NCBI GenBank assembly: GCA_963813185.1
Contig: CAWEYA010000021.1
Location: 62,001-126,000, forward strand
Direction: 5' to 3'
DNA from: Palsa-360 sp963813185
GTDB taxonomy: Bacteria; Acidobacteriota; Terriglobia; Acidiferrales; UBA7541
Length of the DNA stretch: 64,000 bases
Below, in pieces: positions 25,901 through 34,454 of the stretch. Position numbers and translations under genes: made by a program. Position 1 is the stretch's first letter; each line of letters opens with the position of its first letter. The notes beneath the pieces are model-generated. The model worked only from the letters and a program-made list of their open reading frames with translations, was not told the DNA's origin and did no database searches.

Positions 25901-27022
25901 AGTGATCCGTCAGGTTCGGCCGAAGCTGGCCTGCGTAGGCTGCGAACGCATCGTGCAAGCCCAGGCGCGGAGCCGCCCGATCGAGCGCAGCGTGGCGGGA
26001 TCAGGGCTTCTGGCGCATGTGCTGGTCTCGAAATACTGCGATCACTTGCCGCTGTATCGGCAGTCGGAGATGTACGCGCGCGAAGGGGTGGAGTTGGAAC
26101 GCTCGACGTTGACGGACTGGGTGGGCGGGACGAGCCAGTTGCTTGCGCCGCTGGTTGAAGTATTGCAGCGTCACGTAATGAGCGCGAACAAGCTGCACGC
26201 CGACGACACGCTGGTCCCGGTGCTGGCGCCAGGAAATGGCAAAACAAAAACCGGACGGCTATGGACCTATGTGCGAGACGACCGCCCTGCGGGAGACGCA
26301 ACCCCAGCACTGTGTGGTTCGCGTACTCGCCGGATCGCAAGGGCGAGCATCCGAAAGCGCACCTCGACAATTTCACTGGCGCGCTGCAGGCGGTTGGTTA
26401 TGTGGGATTCGATGCGGTGTACGAAACCGGGCGAATTCAGGAAGCAGCCTGCTGGGCACACGTGCGCAGAAAGTTTTACGATCTGCACGTGGCACACAAA
26501 TCGCCGGTTGCGGCCGAAGCGATCGAACGCATCGCCGCACTATATGCCATCGAAAAAGAGATTCGCGGCCACCTAGCGGAACAGCGTCGCGAGGTCCGCA
26601 ACGCGCGGGCGCGACCGTTACTGGATTCACTGAAGCAATGGCTCGAAGAGACGTTAGGGAAACTATCGAGAAAATCCGACACGGCTCTGGCGGTTTGCTA
26701 TGCGCTCTCGCGCTGGGATGCCTTACTGTGCTACGTGGATGACGGCCGCATCGAGATCGACAACAACGCTGCCGAACGCGCCCTACGCACGGTTGCTTTG
26801 GGCCGCAAGAACTACTTGTTCGCTGGGTTGGATGCTGGCGGCGAGCGCGCCGCCGCGATCTACAGCTTGATCGGCACCGCCAAACTCAACGGTCTCGATC
26901 CTGAAGCCTATCTCCGAAACGTGCTATCCCTCATCGCCGACCATCCGATCAACCGCATCGAGGAACTGCTGCCCTGGAACTTCGCAACCAACCCCGCCGA
27001 GCAATCTCTCCAGGCCGTCTAA
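25901..27022 (+). pseudogene. tnpC: IS66 TnpC C-terminal half (copy 2), frameshifted
   Basis: The fragment begins inside tnpC at the codons for VIRQVRPKLACVGCERIVQ. It continues through the DDE region (HADDTLVPVLAPGNGK, then in another frame ACWAHVRRKFYDLHVA and IEIDNNAAERALRTVA). One base is missing near 26309, where ATPAAVWFAYS is expected and the frame reads ATPALCGSR. It has no start of its own because the N-terminal half lies at 27066-27574 on the opposite strand. Confidence 0.9.
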
Positions 27023-27065
27023 TTACTCATACTCTTTGTCAATACGGCCAACTTCGGACGCTTAC

Positions 27066-27574
27066 GGATCACTTTGAACCGCTCCGGCATATAATCCCAG
27101 AATTTCTGAAACGTCTTCGCCAAGATATTTCAGCTCTCCGCCACAGTCCGGACAAGCTGCCTGCTTCGGCAGATACGTTCGCACTTCGCGCGGCAAGTGC
27201 TCCGGCAAAGACCGCCGCACGGGTGCTGGCACTGGTTGGTTAGGGAGGGCTGGTCGCGCAACAAGGTTGGCCGCGGGTTTCTCCGCTTGGCTCGTTTGTA
27301 GCTCTTCCAGTCGCAACTCGAGTTGTTCGATCTGACGATCGAGCTTCTCCGAAGAGCGACCAAATTGCATGCGCCGCAACTTGGCAATCAACAGCTTTAA
27401 ATGCTCGATTTCCGCGTCGCGCCAAGCCAGTTGCTCGCGCTGCGAAAGGATTTCCTCTTGCTGCGTGCGGAGTTGTTTCCGATGGGAAAAAACTTGTTCT
27501 TGCAGGGACAGGATGAGGGACTTCAGGGCTTCGGAATCCAGTTGCTCGAGATCGGCAAGCGTGCGGGCATCCAT
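27066..27574 (-). pseudogene. tnpC: IS66 TnpC N-terminal half (copy 2), frameshifted near its end
   Basis: The fragment has the coiled coil (LILSLQEQVFSHRKQL), the basic motif MQFGRSSEKLDRQIEQLEL and the zinc knuckle CPDCGGEL. It should continue EILDYMPERFKVIR but has an extra G near 27095 and reads EILGLYAGAVQSDP instead. It ends at the 8-bp target duplicate where copy 1 had inserted. Confidence 0.9.
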
Positions 27575-27649
27575 TGCCGCCACTCTACCGCACTTTGTTT
27601 ACAGCATGATTAAAATGCACCCGAAAATAGCAAAATAAAATCTTTTCTT

Positions 27650-27997
27650 TCACACCGCCATCTGCGGATCGTAGCTGCGGATCGGACGTCTCCAGTCGAT
27701 GCCCTCAAGCAACATCGATAACTGTGCCGGTGTTAGTGCCACCGTTCCGCTCGTGGCCTGCGGCCAGTTGAATCTTCCGCGCTCCAGTCTTTTCGCAAAC
27801 AGATACAACCCGTCACCATCGAACCACAGTACCTTGATCAGATCTCCTCGCCGACCACGAAACACAAACACCTGTCCTGAAAACGGATTCTCCTGGAGCG
27901 CCGTCTGCACCATCCCGCTCAGGCCCGTAAATCCGCGACGTAGATCCGTCACTCCTGCAGCGATCCAGATGCGTGTTCCTGTGGGCAGCCCGATCAT
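27650..27997 (-). CDS. tnpB: IS66 accessory protein TnpB, copy 2
   Basis: The 115-residue product is intact and clearly homologous to the copy-1 TnpB (TRIWIAAGVTDLRRGF, SGQVFVFRGRRGDLIKVL). It overlaps the tnpA stop by ATGA. The two copies differ at many positions, so they are related but distinct IS66 elements rather than a recent duplicate. Confidence 0.92.
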   Translation of the reverse strand: MIGLPTGTRIWIAAGVTDLRRGFTGLSGMVQTALQENPFSGQVFVFRGRRGDLIKVLWFDGDGLYLFAKRLERGRFNWPQATSGTVALTPAQLSMLLEGIDWRRPIRSYDPQMAV

Positions 27998-28380
27998 CCG
28001 AGCAAACTCTCGATGGCCGTACGCAACACCACCACGTCCACGTTCCCTGCTACGCGAATCGTCCCTTTGCTGAGCTTGATCTCCAGCGACCCGACCGCGG
28101 ATGACCAAGACACAGGTTTACCGCACGTGCTATCGGACAAAGACAAAGTTACAGGTAGGAGCTTACTTGACGGGCCCTTACCCAGCCGCCCTTCGCGGTA
28201 CTTCTTGCGCCAGTAACAAACCTGATTGGCGTTCACGGCATGCCGTCGCGCCACGCGTGCTACCGACGCCCCGGCTGCTAACGTCTCTTCGACGATTCGT
28301 CGCTTTCCTTCGACCGATCTTTTCTGCCTCTTCTTTACCTGGCTGGCGGCCTCAACGGTCATCTGCTCGGATGTGTCCAC
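27994..28380 (-). CDS. tnpA: IS66 accessory protein TnpA, copy 2
   Basis: The helix-turn-helix segment reads KRRIVEETLAAGASVARVAR with HAVNANQVCYWRKKY, and the C-terminus ends IESLLG as in copy 1. The GTG at 28380 (VDTSEQMTVEAAS) matches the start used in copy 1; an ATG at 28362 is an alternative. Confidence 0.85.
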   Translation of the reverse strand: MDTSEQMTVEAASQVKKRQKRSVEGKRRIVEETLAAGASVARVARRHAVNANQVCYWRKKYREGRLGKGPSSKLLPVTLSLSDSTCGKPVSWSSAVGSLEIKLSKGTIRVAGNVDVVVLRTAIESLLG

Positions 28381-28669
28381 GTATCCCTCGTGGACACTTA
28401 GCGATGTGCCCACAACCGGCAGCATCCTTAATTATTTACACTTCGTCTACACGGTTCAGACATGACGCTTACCTATGAATTGTTAGTGACCACGGTTAGA
28501 AGCTACGTGGTGGTATCTCAAGATCCTTGTGAACAATCAATTGACGTCAGCAGAGATTCTGTAGGGGGAATCATCGTGTTGGAAGTGGTACAAAAACTCC
28601 ATCAGGTCAGATTCTCACAGGACCGAATCAACAAGCGCGGGTGGCGCGAACCTCCGTCGAGCCGCCATT

Positions 28670-30439
28670 CTAACGCGGAATGATCGGCAGGATGACGTGG
28701 GACGGATGAGCAGCGTCGTGGAAGATGGTCTGTGTCGCGCGCTGGAAGTCCCTCTCCTTGAATAGCGGGCCGCCTGTGTTCAGATTGCGATCGTAGTGCG
28801 GGAAGTTGCTGCTTGAGATTTCGACCCTTACCCGGTGGCCCGGCTTTACAACATGACTCGTCGCCCACAGGTCGATAGTGTACTCGTACACCTCGCCCGG
28901 GGTGATCGGGGATGGATTAGAGTTCGAAAGCCGATAGCGCGCTCGAATGATTCCGTCCTGCAGGTTTTGCGCGTAGCCATTCGGCCAAACGTCCACCAAC
29001 TTGGCGGTAAAGTCCGTATCCTTGGCGGTCGAAGCGGCAAAGAGCTTTACGATCAAGGGGCCCGTGATCTCCACCTCGTCCACCAAGGGTTCACTGGTAT
29101 ACACCAGCACATCCTGGCGGGCCTCGATCTCCCGCTGGTCGTACGGACCAATCGGGACAGGTCCGAGCATGGACCCACCCCTGGTCGGTACCGGGTCGTT
29201 CGGATCGTAGACGAAGGAATCGGACTTTTCGGCGTACGGCTGAACTCGGCTCAACGTTCCATCGCCGCTTAACGTGTTGGCTCGCCCCCGGCTGTGCAGA
29301 TAAAAAGGAGTGTATCTCGTGCGCGCCAGCGGCCATTCATTTTCTTCTCGCCAAGCATTCTCCCCCATCACGAAAATTTGTACGGGCTTTTCGTCCTTGA
29401 TCCCGGTATCGATGCCTTTGAGCCAATAGTCAAACCAGCGCTGTTGTATGTCGTTGGTTCGGATCAGGGACTCTGGGCCGAAGTCGAGCTCGCCCGCTGC
29501 CGACGTAGGTTCGTCATAGGGATACAAGTGAGGCCAGGGCCCGATCAGGAGGTGCTGTCCTGAGCGCGCCCCTGGAGTAAGGCCGTATCGCCGAACATTT
29601 GAGAAGTAATTAAGGCCGCCTTCCAGGAATCCATCGTACCAACTTGCAACATGGTAAATTGGAACGGCGACTTCGTGTGCTTTGCGCCGTACGTTGAGTC
29701 GCCACCAGTATGAATCATCTTCGGGATGATCGAGATAATCCTTGAAGTAAGGGACTGAATCCTTAAGCCGCTCGACCCAATCGTAAATTGGGAGATGACG
29801 ATAGTGCTCATCTTTGAGCGGGCCAAAATTCATGAGGGCCGGATCAGGGTAGTAGCTCTTAATGGTTTCCAGCAGCTGGGGTGTCCCTTTGCGCTCGAGT
29901 TGGTTTGGCGTCATCATAAGGCAGTAGGCAATGAGCCAACCGAAGTCCAGGACACCACCCGAGTGATAAATCCAGCTCTCGTGCCAGTCCGAGGGAGCGG
30001 AAACGGAAAACATTGCTCGCAAATGCGGGGGTCTGGTTGGAGCGGTCAAGTATTGGACCGCACACAAGTAGGACTGTCCGGCAGTTCCTACGTTGCCGTC
30101 GGACCAGGGCAGCGTCGCGGCCCATTCGACCGCATCATAGCCGTCTTGCGCCTCATGAATCAGTGGATAAAACCAGTCCCCCTCCGAGGTAAAGCGGGCA
30201 CGGGTGTCCTGCATGACAAGAATGTACCCATACGGCACGAACCGTTCGGCATGCCTTAACGCCATGTTGTTCCCGGGAACTCCATCCTTGCTGTAAGGAG
30301 TGCGCATCAGGATAACGGGGAAGCGTCCCGGTGCGTTTGGGCGGTAGATGTCAGCGCAGAGCGTCGAACCATCTCGCATCCTGGCCGGCACATTTGCTTC
30401 CTTGATGATCTTGTACGCCGTTGGTATCCACTTAGCCAC
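28670..30439 (-). CDS. CocE/NonD-family hydrolase (X-Pro dipeptidyl-peptidase fold)
   Basis: The 589-residue protein has the alpha/beta-hydrolase core of the X-Pro dipeptidyl-peptidase S15/CocE family. MRDGSTLCADIYRP and FPVILMRTPYSKDG start the fold; the nucleophile Ser lies in GTAGQSYLCAVQYL. The C-terminal jelly-roll domain includes DFTAKLVDVWPNGYAQNLQDG, RYRLSNSNP and PGHRVRVEISSSNFPHYDRN. Such enzymes hydrolyse esters or amides such as beta-lactam side chains or cocaine. No signal peptide is seen. The GTG start follows GAGGAGGAAACCTT. The position next to secreted Asp-box proteins gives no firm substrate. Confidence 0.92.
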   Translation of the reverse strand: MAKWIPTAYKIIKEANVPARMRDGSTLCADIYRPNAPGRFPVILMRTPYSKDGVPGNNMALRHAERFVPYGYILVMQDTRARFTSEGDWFYPLIHEAQDGYDAVEWAATLPWSDGNVGTAGQSYLCAVQYLTAPTRPPHLRAMFSVSAPSDWHESWIYHSGGVLDFGWLIAYCLMMTPNQLERKGTPQLLETIKSYYPDPALMNFGPLKDEHYRHLPIYDWVERLKDSVPYFKDYLDHPEDDSYWWRLNVRRKAHEVAVPIYHVASWYDGFLEGGLNYFSNVRRYGLTPGARSGQHLLIGPWPHLYPYDEPTSAAGELDFGPESLIRTNDIQQRWFDYWLKGIDTGIKDEKPVQIFVMGENAWREENEWPLARTRYTPFYLHSRGRANTLSGDGTLSRVQPYAEKSDSFVYDPNDPVPTRGGSMLGPVPIGPYDQREIEARQDVLVYTSEPLVDEVEITGPLIVKLFAASTAKDTDFTAKLVDVWPNGYAQNLQDGIIRARYRLSNSNPSPITPGEVYEYTIDLWATSHVVKPGHRVRVEISSSNFPHYDRNLNTGGPLFKERDFQRATQTIFHDAAHPSHVILPIIPR

Positions 30440-30903
30440 AAGGTTTCCTCCTCTGTTTTGTTATTTGGGAGACACACTTTGGTGTCCCAAAGATGCGGCT
30501 TGCCCATTTGCCACGACCGGCGCTTCCACGCTGGTGAAATGTAGGGTTACGTCCGAGAGGTTGGGTCGATTCTGGGCTGAGAGTGCGCTCGTCAGCACTA
30601 GGACAGCACCTAACTGAGCGCTGCTTGCCCATAGTTGCTAACCCCCCGTCTCACGAAAAGCTCGAAACTCGCATTCCGAATCGACAAGCCGTTACTCATG
30701 CGAAGGCCGATGTCGTCCCAGATCAGGGGTCGCAGAGATCAGCACATCGTTCTTCGCCTACAATTCAATCGGGTTCTTGCACACTGAGAATTGTGCGGGA
30801 GAAATCAAGCCCGCCATTTCCTTCCTCAGCTTGCTAGCATGTTACATCGCGCCTCAACAGCAGCTCACAGCGCCCAAGATTTTCGTGGGCTTCCCATGCC
30901 CTG
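30440..30903. other. Intergenic region, nothing recognised
   Basis: No gene, tRNA, repeat or terminator is supported. It must contain the promoter of the CocE-type hydrolase on the minus strand. Confidence 0.5.
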
Positions 30904-32493
30904 CTACTTCTTCGGATGTCCCGGGGGGGTGAGCCGCCCCACCAGCCCGAATAACCCGCCGGCATCAGGTCCAGTGGGACAATTGGGGTTACCATTGGAG
31001 CTTCCGTATGGACACCCCTGAGCCAAGCCCACCCACACCGTCCCGTCCGGCCCCATCGTCGCGCCATAGTAGTCGAGCACAAGGCGGGGGTAGCACCCAC
31101 GATTGTGGCTGGGTCCATGATTGAAATTTTCGTCCCATCTAATCACACCTATTTCGGATGGTGAGCAGCCATACCACGTGGGCTGGGCGGGATTGTTCAG
31201 GGCGGCACTCCAGAATACTGGCTGGGCGTCCAAGGCGTTCCAAGTCTCGGTGACATCCGTTTCCCAGGTTTGATTCTCATAACCTGGGCAGCTACTCAGC
31301 GTGGGGCCTTGGGTAGGCGTAGCAAAAGAGGCGGGCCGGGGACCTTCGGGAACCGGGAAGCAGGGGGCTGGGAACGGAGATGGTGCGTTCTTACTTGCAT
31401 AGTACGCCACCGCAACCTGGCCCTTGGCTCCAGCAACCAAGTAAGGTATTGCCGTCTCGTTCACTCCTGGCGCTCCGATCATCAAAGGCGTTTCCCAGTG
31501 CAACCCATGGTCACGGGAGATCGCAAGATAGAGCCTTCGGTCGGAAGCCCCTACCCAAGCCGCGTAGAGATTCCCCGCGTCGTCCAGGCCGAGAGACGGA
31601 TAACCGTAGCCAATTTCATCGGTGTTAGCCACCGCCACCAGTTGCCAGTTCTTGCCCTCGTCGTGACTGATGGCCACGTATGGGCGGTTGCAAGGGCCGT
31701 ACGGGACGAACACTGTCCCATCCTTGTCAACCACGCCCTGCAGACCGAAGGCAGAACAGTCGTGTGCTGGACCTTGGATGGCCTCTAATCTGGGAGGATA
31801 AGGGATGTCAAGTTCTGGGCCCCAGGTCATGCCGCCGTCGAGCGACTTCTGGCACTTTAGAGGTTTATGGCCCATGCAGGCATAAACGACATTTGGATAG
31901 CCGTGCAGCTGGTTCTTCATGCTCGCTGTCGGCGGCCCGCCGAAGATTTGCATATGGTCGAAAGCCAGGGGCTGACCACCGGGGTACCAAGTCTTGCCGT
32001 CGTCGTCGCTGATTTCCAGCCGCGGGGGTATTGAGAAGTTAGATAGCTTAATTCCGATAACTAACCAGAATACCCGCCCACTCTGACGGTCAGTCCACAT
32101 GTTCGTATCCTGAGCAATAGTATTGGGTGTCTCCCAAGTAGCGCCAAGGTCGGTCGACCGGATGACTCCTTGCGCTGGGCCGGGTGCGTCAGTATTCCAG
32201 GCGGGCCGGAACAGCACGGTTCCGGCCTTGGTGACAACGATGGTTATCTCACCAGTCCGCATACCGGTCTTCGTAATACACGGCACCGGAGCTTCCATGC
32301 CCTGCGGACTTTCTACCTTGACGCCCCCGACGTGGTGGGCGATGGCGGGCCGATCAGGCGCACATCCAGTGGTCCCGGTCGAATGGGATGCGACTGGGAC
32401 TGTCGGTGATGTCTTACAACTTTGCGCCAGTCCAGCTGCTGCAATTGCAAGTATCACTCCTGCGGAACGCCAAGAAATTCTAGACTTCGGCAT
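30904..32493 (-). CDS. Secreted Asp-box (BNR) repeat protein, paralogue A
   Basis: The 529-residue protein has a signal peptide (VILAIAAAGLAQSC, possibly a lipoprotein) and five Asp-boxes of the sialidase type: STDLGATWE, SDDDGKTWY, SLDGGMTWG, SHDEGKNWQ and SRDHGLHWE. These predict a six-bladed or similar beta-propeller. The canonical sialidase arginines cannot be assigned confidently, so glycoside hydrolase activity is not claimed. The start follows CGAGGAGGTACTC. Two paralogues lie at 32650-34254 and 44891-46543, and a 496-bp stretch is nearly identical to the latter. The Cys-rich, Pro-rich loop (PAPCFPVPEGPRPA) is a shared feature. Confidence 0.85.
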   Translation of the reverse strand: MPKSRISWRSAGVILAIAAAGLAQSCKTSPTVPVASHSTGTTGCAPDRPAIAHHVGGVKVESPQGMEAPVPCITKTGMRTGEITIVVTKAGTVLFRPAWNTDAPGPAQGVIRSTDLGATWETPNTIAQDTNMWTDRQSGRVFWLVIGIKLSNFSIPPRLEISDDDGKTWYPGGQPLAFDHMQIFGGPPTASMKNQLHGYPNVVYACMGHKPLKCQKSLDGGMTWGPELDIPYPPRLEAIQGPAHDCSAFGLQGVVDKDGTVFVPYGPCNRPYVAISHDEGKNWQLVAVANTDEIGYGYPSLGLDDAGNLYAAWVGASDRRLYLAISRDHGLHWETPLMIGAPGVNETAIPYLVAGAKGQVAVAYYASKNAPSPFPAPCFPVPEGPRPASFATPTQGPTLSSCPGYENQTWETDVTETWNALDAQPVFWSAALNNPAQPTWYGCSPSEIGVIRWDENFNHGPSHNRGCYPRLVLDYYGATMGPDGTVWVGLAQGCPYGSSNGNPNCPTGPDAGGLFGLVGRLTPPGHPKK

Positions 32494-32649
32494 GAGTACC
32501 TCCTCGTTCGTCTTTGGTGCGACACCATGTATGCTACAGACTTTCGTGCCTTATCGGATGATTCCCATATGTTGGGAACGACTCAGGGGAGGTCCGGGCC
32601 GCTGCACGCTCCCGCGTCACTTCGAGCGGCGCGCGATGCAGCGCCAAGG

Positions 32650-34254
32650 TTATTTCATGCTCTGCTGCCGCATGATAGCGTGCTCTCCCCGCGGGACGAG
32701 GCGCCCCACCAACCCAAATAACCCGCCAGTGTCGGTTCCCGTAGCTGGACAATTTGGATTATTATCGGGGGCAGGCTTTCCATAGGGACACTCCTGAGCG
32801 AACCCCACCCATACCGTCCCATCCGGTGCCATCGTTGCCCCAAAGTAGTCCAACACAAGGCGAGGGTAGCAGCCGCGAAAGTGGCCGGGGCCGGAATTGA
32901 AAGGCGTATTGTCGTCCCATCTAATCACACCTATTTCTGACGGGGAGCAACCATACCAGGTCGATTGAGCAGGATCGTTTAGGGTGGCACTCCAGAACAA
33001 CGGCTGGGAATCGAGGGCGTTCCAGCTCTCGGTTACAATGGTGTCCCATTTCTCATTGTCGTAACCCGGGCAACCTGGCGTGACAGGGGCGGGAGGGGCA
33101 GGGGGAGTAGTAGGGAAGACTCGAGGACTAGGGACGGGGAAGCATGGGGGTGGGAAGGGGTGTGGAGCATTCTTGCTCCCGTAATAAGCGATCGCGACCT
33201 GGCCTTTGGCTCCAGAAGCCAAATATGGCACTGCCGCCTCGTTCACACCGGGTGCGGCGATCATCATAGGGGTTCCCCAGTGCATCCCGTGGTCACGAGA
33301 TATCGCTAAGTAGGGCAGCCGGTCAGAAGCTCCCACCCATGCCGCATAGAGATTCCCCTGTTCGTCAATACTCAGTGATGGATATCCGTAGCCAATTTCA
33401 TCCGTGTTGGCCACTGCGACCAGTTGCCAGTTGCTGCCCTCGTCACGGCTGATGGCTACAAAAGGGCGGTTGCAGGGACCATACGGGACGTACACTGTAC
33501 CGTCTTTGTCAACCACGCCCTGAAGTCCAAAGGCGGAGCAGTCGCGCGCGGAACCTTGGATAGCCATTACCTCGGGAGTTTGGGGGAAGGGGATGTCAAG
33601 TTCTAAGCCAAAGGTCATGCCGCCATCGAGTGACTTCTGGCACTTCAGTGGGCTATGGCCCACGCAGACATACACGACATTCGGATAACCATTCATCAGG
33701 TGCTTCATGCTCTCTGGTGGCGGCCCGCCGAAGACCTGTATGTGATCAAAGTTCAAGGTGCGGCCGCCGGAAAACCAGGTCTTGCCGTCATCGTCACTTA
33801 TGTCTGTCCGCATTCTAGACATCCAGAATATCCGCCCCGTGGTCCGGTCATACCACATGTTCGTATCATTAAAAGGGGCATTGGGTTGTTCCCAGCTTGC
33901 GCCTTGGTCGACACTACGAATGAACCCGGCCTTCGACGCGGCTATGGTATCGAGGTCTCGAGTAGGACGCATCACTACGGTTCCAAGGTTAGTAACGACG
34001 ATAGTCTGCTCGCCAACGCGGACCCCTGGCTTCGCGCTGAGACAGGGGACAGGCGCTTCAGAAGCCCGCGCGGCATCCACTTTGACTCCGCCAGAGTGGT
34101 GGGCGATCGCGGCCCGATCCGGGACGCATCCCGGACCTAACCCAGCTCCTTCCTGAGGGACAGGTGCCGCCGCCAACCGGGCGGGGGCCAATCCTATTGC
34201 CGCAACTGCGAATATCACGACCACGGATCCACAAGAAATCCTGGACTTCAGCAA
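32650..34254 (-). CDS. Secreted Asp-box (BNR) repeat protein, paralogue B
   Basis: The 534-residue protein has a signal peptide (VVVIFAVAAIGLAPARLAAA) and Asp-boxes SVDQGASWE, SDDDGKTWF, SLDGGMTFG, SRDEGSNWQ and SRDHGMHWG. It aligns with paralogues A and C along its whole length and ends with the same FGLVGRL region. A TTG start is chosen because AGGAGG lies 5 bases upstream and LKSRISCGS matches the paralogue start. It is probably periplasmic or cell-surface bound. The tandem position upstream of paralogue A suggests an old local duplication. Confidence 0.85.
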   Translation of the reverse strand: MLKSRISCGSVVVIFAVAAIGLAPARLAAAPVPQEGAGLGPGCVPDRAAIAHHSGGVKVDAARASEAPVPCLSAKPGVRVGEQTIVVTNLGTVVMRPTRDLDTIAASKAGFIRSVDQGASWEQPNAPFNDTNMWYDRTTGRIFWMSRMRTDISDDDGKTWFSGGRTLNFDHIQVFGGPPPESMKHLMNGYPNVVYVCVGHSPLKCQKSLDGGMTFGLELDIPFPQTPEVMAIQGSARDCSAFGLQGVVDKDGTVYVPYGPCNRPFVAISRDEGSNWQLVAVANTDEIGYGYPSLSIDEQGNLYAAWVGASDRLPYLAISRDHGMHWGTPMMIAAPGVNEAAVPYLASGAKGQVAIAYYGSKNAPHPFPPPCFPVPSPRVFPTTPPAPPAPVTPGCPGYDNEKWDTIVTESWNALDSQPLFWSATLNDPAQSTWYGCSPSEIGVIRWDDNTPFNSGPGHFRGCYPRLVLDYFGATMAPDGTVWVGFAQECPYGKPAPDNNPNCPATGTDTGGLFGLVGRLVPRGEHAIMRQQSMK

Positions 34255-34454
34255 GAATGCCTCCTGTCTGGCAAAAGCCAGTGTCGCTACTAAGTGTCGT
34301 GGACTTCGGTCACTAAGAAATACCTCGGCCGGCTAGAAAATTCTCGCTTGCCTGTGCTGCAGAAGCAAATGCAACAGACCTTCCGACACACATCAAGCCC
34401 GTCGCGTGGTGGGCGTAGCTCCACACGGCGCCACGCTCACCCCCACGGAGCGTT

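Larger units (their letters stand above)
25901..28472 (-). mobile_element. IS66-family insertion sequence, copy 2, split and partly inverted
   Basis: The right part (27066-28472) keeps the tnpC N-terminal half, tnpB and tnpA on the minus strand and ends in GACGCTTAC at 28472. The left part (25901-27065) holds the tnpC C-terminal half on the plus strand and finishes with the tnpC-side element end (...GGACGCTTAC at 27065). The two tnpC halves share AGTGATCC, the target duplication made by copy 1. The C-terminal half was flipped together with copy 1. The outer flanks (AGAGACAC left, CTATGAAT right) do not match each other. Confidence 0.85.
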
